Made by a program: the position numbers and the translations under genes. 64,000 nt of DNA from positions 62,001 to 126,000 of the forward strand of contig VWZL01003422.1 of NCBI GenBank assembly GCA_013396915.1, in the 5' to 3' direction. Source of the DNA: Stercorarius parasiticus (taxonomy: Eukaryota; Chordata; Aves; Charadriiformes; Stercorariidae). Shown piece after piece: positions 52,684-64,000 of the stretch (position 1 is the first letter of the stretch; every line of letters starts with the position of its first letter). The notes under the pieces were generated by a model, which was given only the letters and a program-made list of their open reading frames with translations, was not told the origin of the DNA and searched no databases.

Positions 52684-54080
52684 AGGCACTCCAGAGGCAC
52701 ACAGACCCCTCGTGTGCGTGGCTGTGGGAATACATTAGTACACAGATTTCCTGTTCGTACAGTCCAAGTTATGTAGAAAATGCCTTTGCTCCATCGTTGG
52801 AGGACAGAATGGGCTGTTTGTGACCAGCTTTCTCTTGTTTCCTATTCCTTTTTGCTCTGCCCCTTCCAGGGTGTTGTTTGACTTTGCTCCTGAACTGGGA
52901 GTTTCACACAAATCATGGACCACGTGGATTTAGAGCAGCTGAACCATTTAACCCAGGCGTGCAACTTACTGTGGCTGTTATGGGACCTCCTGAGGCTTTG
53001 TCCAAGAGTGTCCAAATTGCTCCATCTATCCAGATACTCAGAATAGGCAAATATGCTGTCGTTGCTAATCCCATTTACTGATCCCATACCCTGGGGTCTC
53101 AGGTATTCGGACAAAAAGCAGGGAAAGAATGGAAAGGCCATAGGATGGGAGAAGAGAAGTGCTGGAGGGTCAGGGGTGGAGGGTGTTTAGAGAGAAGAGC
53201 ATCCGGGGCAGATGTTTCCTTGTGCTGTTGGACCCTTCAGATCCACAGGTGCTCACAGCTCTCTGATGGGATGGGGACACCATTCTATTTTAGAGAACAC
53301 AGTCATTTTTACGAGACCTGAAAAAGTTGCTTGAAGCCTTCAAAGCGTTGGTGGTCTGGTGCTGAAGTAATTTTGTGGATCCGGATATGAGTGGTTTTCC
53401 CCAGGCTGTGGCCAACTGGAGGCATAGCTTGCAATTTGGTGCAGGGCTCATCGGTCCTTGGGTGCCTGTGGTTCTGCCCCATCGTCCAAACCATCTTCAT
53501 CTTCTGCCTGCATTCAAGAATTAGAAAGTGCTATTTTTCATTCCTGAAAGCTTCCAGACTGCCTCATAGCTCCTTTACTTTTCGTCAATGTTAGCTAAAG
53601 GCCTTGCGAAGAAGTTCACCCATAGGTAAGGGTAGATAAAAGATGTAGGCAATGTAGCGTAAGCCCCTTCTTATCACCTGGCCTGGATCACAAGACCCAG
53701 GGAATTTCACTCACTTCTTGAACTCTTGAGGGTTTTTCTTTCATTCTTTTAATGATTAAAATAGCCCTTAATATCATCATTTGCTCAAAGTGTAGAAATA
53801 GACAGAAAATGCATTCCCCAACTGAACCAAAAAACGTTCAGATCTCATGTCGTTATTTTTTAACCAGGTCTGCATTAAAAGTTTTATGAGCTGCTCCAGT
53901 TTCAGAAGGTTTCCCGTAAATGAACTTTCCACCACTCTGTGACTCTGTTGCCAACACATGGATAATATGGAAAAATGAAAGAGGAAAAAAAAAAAGCCCT
54001 TTCCCCCCCTTTCCTCCATCTGTTACAATACGGGACTGTGGCAGGAAACGAGGTTTTGCAGTTTTTTACGAGCAGAAGTG

Positions 54081-54134
54081 TGTTGTGGGTTGGGTTTTTT
54101 TTGGTGGGTTTGGTTTTTGTTTGTTTTTTTTTTA
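54081..54134. repeat. T/G-rich low-complexity tract
   Basis: This stretch is made almost only of T and G, with T runs of eight to ten separated by G groups. An open frame read across its complement is lysine/threonine/proline-rich purely because of this composition. Confidence 0.85.
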
Positions 54135-54599
54135 AAGCCGTGGAGTGTGTCATTTCAGAGCGCTCTCCAGCAATCTGGAAGCGACCAACGTAAGGCATGG
54201 AAAAGACATTATGTAATTGCAAAAGACAAAAAACCCTCCCAATGCTGAGGCCTTGTGGCAGAAGCTAGTCTCTGACCTCACCCTTCTCAGGATCTCTGGA
54301 GAACACTGTGTTCCTCTGGCCCCTCGCAAAAAATAGCCTCTGCCAGATCTCAGCAAACAATTCCGGCATTTCCTTCCCCTGCCTCTGGTCTGTGGGTGTT
54401 TTGGAGTCTCTCGCATGTGTGGGCAGGGATTCATTAGCTACAATAAAAACCGTACTACAGAGCTGCATTAGAGAAAAAGAAAAAAAAGTTAGGAAAAAAA
54501 ATAATAATGCAGGCAAGTGTAAAAGCCTGCAGCATCGGCTAGCTTGGACTCGATTCCAGTTTGGGAATTAATAAAGAGTAAGCCAGAAATAAAGGGGAT

Positions 54600-54735
54600 C
54601 TCGTGGGTCCCCGTCTCCCCTGTTGTCGTCGGTCTTGGTCCCTGGTGCCCGGTCTTGCCCGGCAGCAGCTGAACGGCTGGAGTCTGAAGTGCTGCCTTCG
54701 CAACTTCTGCCGGCAGAGCCGAGCACGGGCCGAAT
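54600..54735. other. Local CpG cluster
   Basis: About twelve CpG dinucleotides occur in roughly 135 bases, well above the surrounding sequence. It is too short to be a classical CpG island. It could mark a minor promoter or exon, or be chance. No coding frame is recognised across it. Confidence 0.4.
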
Positions 54736-57091
54736 ATTTGGAAGATCAAGGTCTTTGTTCTTTTCTAGCTTTTCCCAGTATAATCCCAACAGAGATGTAA
54801 TCATTTGGTGTTGTTTTTCCTCTGAATTCTCTTTAATTTCCTGCCTGTGGTTTTGGGGGTTTTGTGAGGTTTTATAGTTGTGGAGAAATTTTGCTGTTTA
54901 CAGTGGCTGTCCTACATGCTCTAAAAACAGCATCCCATTTCTTCTAAGAAAAGCCCTTGTATGTCCTAATTTAAATTGCCGGGTCATCATTATTGCCACT
55001 GCGCTACTCCTGAGGGAACCAAAATAAATATCCCTCCTTCGCTTTGGTCCCAGATCTCTGGGGACAGGAGGACACCATTCATCTTCAGGCTGCAGCTTGA
55101 AGACCCCAAATTTCACTGCTGGTGCATCCAAAAGCAAGGGAAGGCTGCTGTGTTTCCCAAACACAGAAGCCAGCCGTGTTGCCCTCAACTTTCCCCGCAA
55201 ACATGCTGGAGTTTGGTTCATGTCTGCCAGCTGGAGGCAATACCTTCTTTACAAGCTTCTGTTTTCTGCAGGCAGGCTGCCAGCAGAGCCAGCGATAGGT
55301 TTTCAATGGCTGCGCTGTTTATTTAAGATCGTGGAACCTCAGAAGGCTTCCAGAAGCAAACAGAAGTTTTGGTTGGCCTTGTAGGGAACCTACATCTGTC
55401 TGCTTGGGCTCTGCAACCATTGTTTTAGCATTAAGAAACATTTGTGTTGCGTTTTCTCCAGCTTAATGATTTGGCTGTCGTGGTGCAGGAAGGAGCTTTG
55501 CCCTGTTCCTGTCGGCAGCGATGCTTTCCTCACTCGTAAAGCTCTGCATTACGGAACACGTCGGGGCTGGGAACTCAAAGGAGTCTGAGAGTTGGCTGTG
55601 GTCAGGATGCCACATTATACATGTTAAGGTTCCTCCACTAGATTTGAGGGTATGAAAGTTGCATCTATTACATAAAAATGCGCAAATTCAGTGATGGGGG
55701 AGGAGTGGAAAGACTGGGATTAAATGTAGCAAGTCCCCATGCCAGAAATGGAAGAGCCTGTCCAAACCAGTCCTCCCAGGAGAGGATTCCCCATTCTCCC
55801 ACTCCCCACTCACGACTTCATCATCTTCTTTTAAAATGTCCTTTCTGTGTCACTGAGGATCTCTGCTGAGACCTTCTGCCCCATGTCAACCTGGCCTTGC
55901 TGCTGCAAGGAGGTTGACTTGGTGGTGGTGTTTGTCTTGCTTTGTTTCCTTTTCCACATTCTTTTTGGTTCCAAGGAAAAATACAAGCAGAGAGGAACAT
56001 CTTGTGTGGGATTGTGACTTGGATCAGTGTGTGTTCACTTCACCCTGCGTGCTCCCCAGCAGCCTCCCAAGGCGCCAGCACAGAACCAGACATTTCATCC
56101 GGCGCAGCACACATGGTGTTATTCAGAAGACTCGGGCTCTCAGGAAGGGGGGGTCTTTCTCAAGCCCACCCGCTGCATTATGGCAAGCACAGGGCTTCCG
56201 TCTCTGTGCTGCAGCAGTGCATCCCTTCCCCAAAGCCCAAAGATGATGGAGAGACATGCGGCCAAGTTCTCCGCTGCAAATCCTGCTCCTGCAGCCAGCA
56301 AAGGGCAGGTTTGATCTGTGCCATGGGAGGCAGGGAGGTGAGCGATTGCAGGGCCGTGGCAATGATGCTGCCAGAGCCACTAGGTCCAAGAAGCCTTCCT
56401 TTTGGCTTGAGCTCAATTTCTGGGTAAAACAGAGATCCTAGGTTTTAAAAAACCACTAGGATATCCCTGGGATGGCCAAGTGCGACAGCCCGGCTGTGCT
56501 CGGTACAGCTGGAGCAGGGCACCCACAGCCATGTCATCCTGATACGTCAGCTCATGGGCTCCTTCCTGCAGTCTCTTCCATGCTCGTTGAGAGGGCAGAA
56601 GGGCAATGAAGGATGAGGAGAGGACCTTTTGCCTTCAAAGAGGCTTGCAGCCATGCCTACAAGTGCCTCTGCATTGATCAGTACTCCCTGGCACCTGCCT
56701 GCTGACTGCAAAGTGGTCTGAGCGCTGGCTCTGCCACTCGCATCACTACAGGGAGAAGCTGCTGCTTGTCAGCAGCTTTTTTTTTTTCCCCATGTAGAAG
56801 AAACCATAAATCATTGATGAGTCCTTAACCTAAATGACTCTGCAGCTCCTCCACCAAGGGAACCAGGCTGCAACAACCCAGAGTCATTGGGGGGAGTAGT
56901 TCCTCTTCCCTTGTCCCTTACTAGTGACAGAAGAGTGTGCAGAAGCCCCGTGGTCTGGTGGATTGAACATTGAAACCCTGGAAACCTGTTTTCTAAGCCC
57001 TGTGGTGCTGCTGCCTCATTGCCTTGCTTCTGGAGAAGTATCTGACATCTCAGTGCTGTGGGTTTGTCCCTCCGTTGTGCCAGAATAAAGA

Positions 57092-57228
57092 GAAATAAAT
57101 ATATATAGTGTATTAATATATTTAATACATCAATTTTATTATTTGTTGTTAATTATATATTATACAAATATATAATTAATAATATAATATATTGAATAAA
57201 TATAAATAACTAAAGATTAATAAATAAC
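57092..57228. repeat. AT-rich island with two inverted repeats
   Basis: About 137 bases are made almost only of A and T. Within it, 57109-57116 pairs with 57122-57129 (8 bp, 5-base spacer), and 57149-57161 pairs with 57167-57179 (13 bp, 5-base loop, arms beginning ttaattatatatt). The tract would unwind easily and could extrude cruciforms. It contains AATAAA-like strings on the plus strand, but no transcript end can be assigned. Confidence 0.85.
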
Positions 57229-57253
57229 GCTGTTTGCCTCCATTGCAAACAGC
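57229..57253. repeat. Hairpin with 9-bp perfect stem
   Basis: The arms gctgtttgc (57229-57237) and gcaaacagc (57245-57253) are exact complements around a seven-base loop (ctccatt). It directly follows the AT-rich island, forming the third inverted repeat in 145 bases. Confidence 0.85.
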
Positions 57254-60200
57254 TCTAAAATGTGGCAGGTCCATGTAGTACTGTGGAAAATGCAGTGGAA
57301 AAGGACAGAAAACTACTGGTGTCAAAAGTGATGATGGTTGCTAGGACCCTCCAGGCCACTTTGAAAAACCTCTGCTGAAATTTGGTAGAAACTGAGCGAT
57401 GTGACGGAGAGAGGATGAGCCAGCTCGGAGGGTTGGCGCTGGCTGCCCAGTCCCAACTGGCTCCTTGCAGCATTTTGTCTTGGTTAGAGGGGTCAAGCTT
57501 GCTTCATAGGGTGATTGATAAGAGTTTTTGAGTTTATTGAGAAATGTCCGTTGTGTTTGCTGTGGTGAGGAGCTCAGGGAGGTGTCAGGCATCTCTAAAG
57601 CTCGTGAAAAGTGGTGGCTGAGGAAGCAATAGAGACGCAGCTGGGAGAGGGGGCAGCAAGAGCTGGATGTGGTCATTAGGCACTGGCCGGGGGGAAGCAA
57701 ATAATTCCTGCTGCTGGCAAAGCTGCTGATGTCCTGGGGACCTACTTTCATGATTGCTGAGGCTGGCAAGTCTAGAAGGATCACACAGACATCATTTATG
57801 AACCTGAACTCAACCTGGTTGTTCCTTGCTGGGGTTTCCACTGGGAAGATGTTGGCTCCATGCACCTAACTCTTCTTCTGAAGATCCTGAGCCCTCATTA
57901 AATCTCTGCCTGATTTCTCAGGTAATTTTCCATTTGCACAAAGTAATTTGATTTTGGAGAGAGGGCACAGAAAGCACTGCCAGCAAGCTGTTACCCCCTG
58001 AGAAATAACACTCTGTGAAGAGTGCCTTGAAATCCCAGCCCTGAGCCCTGGCTCTCAATGCAGTGAGCAGCAGGGTTTAAGCAGTGTCCCTGAGGAGACA
58101 CCAGCACGAGTATCCCATCTTCCTCTCCAGAAGAGGTTTTGCCTTGTTGCCTGGTAATGTTCCTCGTGATAATTTGCCAGCAATTATTTCAGAGATTGGT
58201 CTCCTCTTGTAAACAGTCTATCGGCTTCAGATTCGTCATTCAGTTTCTGGGCTGAAATAGCGCGTGTGCGTCTGCGTAATCCCTGGTTTAGGTAGAATAA
58301 AGCCTGTGTCTGGGGCGCATTTTCTGCTGGATCGATTCACCTGAGAGGCTCAAACCTGTGATCATCCAGAAACGCTGCAGATCAGTGCTAATTGCTGCAG
58401 GAGTGGCATTGGTGTCTGGTGGTTAATGAGGGCTTTGCTCCATCCTTGGCCGAGGTGGTTTTGGATGGGAAGTGGTGCCGTTCCTGGTTCAGTAGCTCTT
58501 CCGCTTGTTGTGTCTCCATTTCCCATGCGTGCCATCAGTAATTTTGCTTTTACCCCAGACAGTGAGATTTAAAGTAGCTGGCAGATACCTTGGTGCTACC
58601 AGGGAACGAGAAGTGCAGAAGTTGTAGAACTGAATTTTTCCTGCTGTGCAACACTCTTCTTCCCAGTGGTTTTCTTCTCATGCTCTCCCTGCAGTAAACT
58701 AGCTATAGCTCTGTCCGTGCTGTCCGTCGGTCTCGATATACATCCATTTGTTGCACAAAGTCATTTTGCTTTGGTATGATTGAGCACTTATTCCTCCTTT
58801 GTGCATTTTTGATATTTGGGGGTGCAGCTACAAGATCATCGAAAGCATTAGCATCTCCTAGGGTGGCTTTGGACTACAGGCCAGACTGTAGCCAGCTCCT
58901 GGACCAGCAGATACACTCAGAGTGGCAAAGTTGCAGCTCCATGGGATTGTTTTTTTGTTACTGTGTTTGACCCTGTTATCCTTCTAACCCTCTTCCCCAT
59001 CTGAATCAGGACAAAACCTTCTTAAAAAGGAAAGTAAGAGTTCTCCTGGCTCTTCTTTTACATCTGCATCAACTCAAAACGGGCACGCGATGCTTGGAGA
59101 AAATAGAAAGGGATGTCCAGCTGGAACTGGATTGAATGCCATTGATTTTTAGAGGAAGCTATTAAAGAAATAATTTCCATGTTTCATTTATTGTTCTACT
59201 GAGAATGAAACACAATGAAAGACGTTCCCCCAGTGCTGGATAACCTCTCACCAAGGAGGAATAGCTGTTTACCGCTCAGCTCTCTGAATATTGCTGTGTA
59301 GGTACCGCATATCAAAATGTTCTCTCCAAACATTTTTGGAGCAAGAAATAGCTTTTGTCAGAAAAAAAATAATTAAAAAATTGCTGAAAACTGATTTTTG
59401 CTTTGAATAAAAGGCAAAAAGCATCTCAGACAGGTTCAAGGAAAGTAAAATCGTTTTGATTTTTCTCTTCTTCCTTCTCTCCTGTTTCCAACCCAACCCC
59501 TCAGTATCTCCCAGGCATAGCCATGGCACAGCCAGGCTGGAGTTGTTCAAGGGAATTTCTTGCTTCTGGTTTGCCAGTAACGCTGAGCTGAAGAGGGTCT
59601 GGCTCGGAAGGAACAAGCCTGACACGTTAGCTCGTCTTAAAAAATGGACGATTGTTTTTAGTTGGATTATTTGCAAAAGGTTGAAGCTACTAAAAATAAT
59701 TTGCTTCTTTCAATAAGCAGTACTTTATGGTGGAAAGATCATAACTTATGTGTCTTATCTTTTTATCACCAGTAAGTTTTTAATATATTACCATTTATCT
59801 CTGGATTAGTTGAAAAGTTCATCGCTATGCCTTTTCTCTCCAAATTAACATAAATTAATTACTCTTCCCGGAAATGACTGTGGAGAGAATAGAAATGCCT
59901 TTTGGTAACTGATCAGACTTGGACAAAAACCCCAAAGTTAGTGTAGCTTTAAATGCAGAGAGAAGAGACAAAGCAGCCCCCAGTATTAGATGCCAAACAA
60001 TAAAGCCTTTAACATGTCTTCGGGATTTCGAGGGGACTGTACTGCTGACCTCTCATTCCTGCATATTTTCTGCCAGCAGCGTGGCAGCCTTTTCCCTCTA
60101 TCTGCTCTTACAAACCCATCCCTGAAATGGCAACATGAGGACCAAAGTAAAAGCAGGCACAGAACTGATGGCTCTGCATGGGAGGGTGGAAGAAGCTCTG

Positions 60201-61456
60201 AGCTGGTGGCCTCTGGGGTAAAAATTGTCCGAGGCACTTAAGGCTGTGGACAGATGTCCTGCTCCTGATCTGGCTGGGCTGACTAGAAGTATCGCTGCCG
60301 CTCACCAGGCGAGATTTCTACAGCTCTCCCAGCAGAGGGGTTGCCAAGCCCCCGGCATGGCTCTTTCCTTCCCCGTAGGCTGGTTTGGCTGGTAGCCCAT
60401 GGGGCAGCTCTGGCATAGCCGCGGTAGTAAAAATGTAGGACGTAGGAATGGCTTCATCTGGCCACTGTTTGTAAAAGAAACACTTACTCACAGCCTAAAT
60501 CCAACTGCAAGTCTTCAGCTTGCTGCTGCAAGTAGCTCCTGAAGGTGTTCAGGCTTGTGGGGAAGTTTTGGTGATGTGGTTCCCAAGTCCTGGTCCTGAT
60601 GGAACCTCATGATGAGGATGGGTGCACGGTGGCTCCTTTCCACTGCAGCATGGACAGTGGTTGTTGCAAACACATGAAGCTGCTACTGTGCTGTATCTGT
60701 GTCACGTTGAAGGCATCACCCATGGTATGAAGTGCTCACCACAGGCAGCACACAGCTCTGGCAAATGTCCCTGCTCTGGAGCCAGCAGGCTTGGGCAGAG
60801 GAGAGGAGCCTCCATCTCCTGAGAGTCACACTGGTTTCATGTGAGCCTGACCATGGCTTGGATACCCAAGCCTTGCCCCTGCAGGAGGAGGAGAAGGCAG
60901 CATTTAGAAGTGACTACTGGGGGTGTGAGCACCCTCCTTGCATGGTGGCATGAGTGCAGAGGACCCGCTGGCTGCTGGCATGGGGGGCATTATCGATGGA
61001 TAATGGTGGGGTGGCTGACTTCGTGTATTAACAAAAGGGACACCTGACTAGTAAAACAGTAATTACCTTTGGATCTAATAAGTGTAATTATAGAGTAATC
61101 CGCCAGAGTATATAATGAGGTGGGAATATTTTTAGCCTGCCGAGTGAGTTCTTTCCAGTCTCCCGGTGCCGTACTCTGAGTAAAGAGCACTTATGCAGCA
61201 CTGATGGCCTGTAGCTTTTAAGAAATTACTGTGATGCATCTTTAAAACTGGCAGCTTTATTAAAAAGGGAGGTGGGGGGATGCTATTATCTTAACATAGC
61301 TGGGTTAAGAGAGAATACGCATTTCAGAAGGGCCCCATTGCGCTGCGAGGCTTGCAGGCTCAATAGCCTGAGGTACAGCGAATAGACAGAGATGCTGAGA
61401 AATTTGTCTGGGCCATTTTGAGCTGAAGGCGCTGCTGTTCCCGGATCCGGGCAGTG

Positions 61457-61481
61457 GGGCTGGGCTGGGCTGGGCTGGGCT
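61457..61481. repeat. (GGGCT)5 tandem repeat, quadruplex-type
   Basis: Five uninterrupted GGGCT units give five G triplets spaced by CT on the plus strand, with one extra G before the first. This meets the usual G-quadruplex pattern of four or more GGG runs with short loops. Confidence 0.9.
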
Positions 61482-61687
61482 CAGCTCCTCCAACGCTGAC
61501 ATGGTGCTGCCCAGCTGTCCCACGTGGAGTAAGAGCAAGACAAGGAGCCTTTGTCAAATGCCCGGAGCATGCTACAGCACAGAAGCTGTTTGAGCTGAGC
61601 CAGTGCTTTAGCCCCATATTTGCTGCTCGGCTGATGTGTGAGAAAAGGGAGAGGAAATTTAAATTTTCTGATGGAATAGATTTTAAA

Positions 61688-61705
61688 TTTTTTTTTTAAA
61701 AAAAA
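61688..61705. repeat. T10-A8 tract
   Basis: Ten T are followed directly by eight A, a self-complementary homopolymer junction. It is a rigid, nucleosome-disfavouring type of sequence and prone to slippage. Confidence 0.9.
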
Positions 61706-63134
61706 CAAAGGTCCAGGAAAACCCACTCATGTTTGCCATGTGTCCAGGGTATGTTTTCAAAGAGCCATCACAGAGCAAGCAGCTCAGCATCGTGTTCAAG
61801 TGGGATTTTGGAGCACCTGCTCCAGCTACTCCTATTGGCGAGCATTCGGAGAGCAGAGCCTTTGGGCCTGTGTCAGCACAAGCACCCCTCATCAGCCCTT
61901 CTTTTACTTCCTCTGCTTAACAAATACCAATTAATATCATTTATGAGGGCAAAACAGAGGTCACGCTGGTACCCTGTCCTGTGCTTGCATGATTTCAAGC
62001 TGCAGTTTGTTACTTATGTGACAAACATTATCTTTTGCTCCTACGAAAAACTTGCCATTGCAAGTTTTGGAGGTTTTCCCCGCCCCCAGCCAAGAATTTG
62101 CACTTTGGAGAACATTTTTTCTAAGTTCAGGTGAGGATTTTCAAAGCCAAGTGGCCATAGTTCACCTGAGCCAGCCCAAGCGCTCCCAGTCTTATCGGTG
62201 CCTTGGCAACAGAGTGGAATGCTGGTGGGATGGGTGCTTGGGTGTGTCCCGTTGTCATTGCAGGGTGATGGGGCTGGCTGTTTCCATTGCAAACACCTGT
62301 TTACCAGCAAACCCAGTACACAGATGTTCGCAGTGAAAGGTGGGCACTCCCCAAGTGCTTGCAGAAAGCCCATTAAAATAAAAAAAGGGTGTAAAAAGTA
62401 GTCAGCTAGATTCATTTCCATATTTGCAGAAATTTCCGTGGGAATGCCTTTTGCAGCACTCAGCCAGCTCGTGCTATGAATTAGCCGAGCCCTTTGCCTG
62501 CCCCCCAGCCTGCAAAGCGATGGTGTGCTGCCTCGTTCTTTCTTTCTTTTTTAGCGGACGTTTCAAAAGGCGGTATCTTATTCCAGCCTCTTCAGAATGG
62601 AGTGGGAATGCAGACCTCAAAACACCTGCTTCCCGCACCGGCAGCGCTGAATGGCCAAGGAGCACGCGGCCGCTGAGCCTTTGTTTTGGGGCTTGCTTTT
62701 AACTACAAGGAGTAGTCGGAGTTGGCTGTTAAATGAATGAGTTTGGTTGGGAGATAAGCCCGGACACCTGAGGTCTTGCATTGCCGGCAGGGCTGGCGAG
62801 CACCAAAGGGCTTTTGAAACAGGCATCCCTGGAAAGTCGCTATTATGTGTGAGCTTTACACTCAAACACCTTTGGACAATGAAGGCACCAGAGGACACTG
62901 CTGCTCCCGATTGTCAGCAGCAGAATAAATCCATGCTTCCTGCGGCGTTTCCCTCCGCCAGCCGCGGGGCCAGTGCAGAGCGGAGAGCTTTGCAGAGGCA
63001 CAAAAGGTCTCTCAATAGAGCAGGGGTCAAACTGCGGGTTCCTCCTTTCAAAACAGCTCCTGATCTCTGATGCAGAGAGCCCCGCAAGACCCCCTTTCGG
63101 AAACAGAGAAAGAGTGACATTGTGTTGCTGAAGT

Positions 63135-63159
63135 GGAGGAGAGAGGGAGGAGGAGGGAA
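63135..63159. repeat. 25-bp polypurine tract
   Basis: All bases on the plus strand are A or G, mostly GGA and GA units. Long polypurine tracts can form triplex DNA, but this one is short. Confidence 0.85.
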
Positions 63160-64000
63160 TCCCAGGCCCTGCTGCTGAAATGAACCTGGGCTGATGTTTT
63201 CAAAGCTCCCCACGGCAGAGTTTTAGGCCCCTGCCTCCCAGCAGGACTGATGGGAGCTCTTGCCCTAAATCTCTCTGCCAGCCCTGGCTGTGCAGTATCT
63301 CTTGGAGGGGGGTCCAAATATCTGCAGCCGGTGGTGGGTTCTGTTAGCTGTGCACCCCATTTGGTCCCCCATGTGTGTCGGGAGTTTGCTGGCCCTGGAG
63401 CTGTAGGGAGGCAGCGAGATGGGCGCTGGTACTGAAGGACAGCTGCGATTGCAGTAATTCAGGTAAATTGGTGATGTGCGTGTCAGCACAAAGGGGTTGG
63501 CTGCAAGGTACACGTGTGCTCTTTGCAGAGCCGTGGGCTCCAGTCTCCACAGCCTTTCCCAGGAGGCTGGTGAGGACCAGCAGAGGTCTTTGGGATGAGT
63601 TACGCTGTGGTGCCAGGAGCATGCTCGCTCTTTCCTCCAGTGGCAATGGGCTGCATGTGGATTTGCTTCTGCAAAGCAGATGGAGATTGGGCTTTCTAAC
63701 CTCAAAGTAGCTAAGCTCCATGCAGAACTGATGTCTGCCTTTGAAGTGTGAAATACGGTGCCCTTATAAATAGGCCTGTAGTCTTACAGTTGTCTTCACT
63801 CACAGTCCTGTCCTGCGGCGGTTATTGATGGCAGAGTCGTTTTGTACAGTGGGCTCTGCTGGACATGGCAACCCAGGATGGCTAACAGAGGGTGCTCGGA
63901 GCAACCTCATTGCAGTTTAGGTGGTATTTGTGGAGAGTGAAGAATTAATGCTAAGGTCTTGATGTCCACACTGTACATGTTTTGGGGTTTGCTTTGACTA

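Larger units (their letters stand above)
49074..57091. other. Noncoding sequence, partly CNE-like
   Basis: The longest frame is 161 codons (plus, 55942-56427), with a 116-codon plus-strand frame at 54976-55326. Neither shows a recognisable domain. The 51226-51530 part is AT-rich and complex, with several TAAT/ATTA cores, and is a conserved-element candidate. The 54600-54735 part is locally rich in CpG. No transposable element was recognised. Confidence 0.5.
57254..64000. other. Unique sequence without a supported gene
   Basis: A 174-codon minus-strand frame (57341-57865) and a 146-codon minus-strand frame (63265-63705) are the longest. Both lack recognisable domains and overlap other frames. 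The 61026-61260 part is AT-rich and complex, a conserved-element candidate. Simple repeats are listed separately. No transposable element was recognised. Confidence 0.55.

Noticed and set aside
53902..54222. Lysine/threonine/proline-rich minus-strand frame
   Set aside because: The composition is produced by the T/G-rich tract at 54081-54134.
55942..56427. 161-codon plus-strand frame
   Set aside because: Overlaps two other open frames in the same place, with no conserved motif.
57341..57865. 174-codon minus-strand frame
   Set aside because: No recognisable motif, no visible splice context, and composition like the flanks.
1..64000. CRISPR array, operon or prophage
   Set aside because: No regularly spaced repeats, no compact co-directional genes and no ribosome binding sites. 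The repeats present are vertebrate.

Overview
The window looks like vertebrate nuclear DNA, most likely from a bird. Two fragments carry the typical 3' end of the avian CR1 non-LTR retrotransposon, one on each strand. A third element is a solo LTR of a bird endogenous-retrovirus type, probably ERVL-like, flanked by a perfect 5-bp target-site duplication. There are no SINE-like dispersed repeats and little interspersed repeat overall, as is usual in birds. The family names come from memory of these elements, not from a database search.

I could not support any protein-coding gene. The open frames are short (the longest is 195 codons), overlap on both strands, and show no recognisable domain, splice-bounded exon series or homology I can name. 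There is no operon layout, no recognisable tRNA or rRNA gene and no CRISPR array. The window is best read as intergenic or deep-intronic sequence. Short exons or long noncoding RNAs cannot be excluded by eye.

Layout: 1-29 kb is mostly unique sequence with small simple repeats, a 12-bp-arm inverted repeat at 11.2 kb, a hairpin at 25.4 kb and a 36-bp alternating purine/pyrimidine tract at 26.9 kb. The solo LTR lies at 29.1-29.5 kb and contains the only ambiguous base in the window. Between 33 and 36.6 kb the minus strand has open stretches that look weakly protein-like but that I cannot identify. A sense CR1 fragment lies at 43.7-43.9 kb and an antisense one at 49.0 kb. At 57.1-57.25 kb an AT-rich island holds three nested inverted repeats. 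At 61.5 kb a (GGGCT)5 array fits a G-quadruplex pattern. Several AT-rich, homeodomain-site-rich stretches (near 27.3, 45.1-45.5, 46.8, 51.4 and 61.1 kb) have the look of conserved noncoding regulatory elements, but only a multi-species alignment could show that.

I did not find a convincing new biological system. The strongest points to check are the LTR with an N at its apparent internal deletion, the AT-rich hairpin cluster, and the Z-DNA and G-quadruplex prone tracts.
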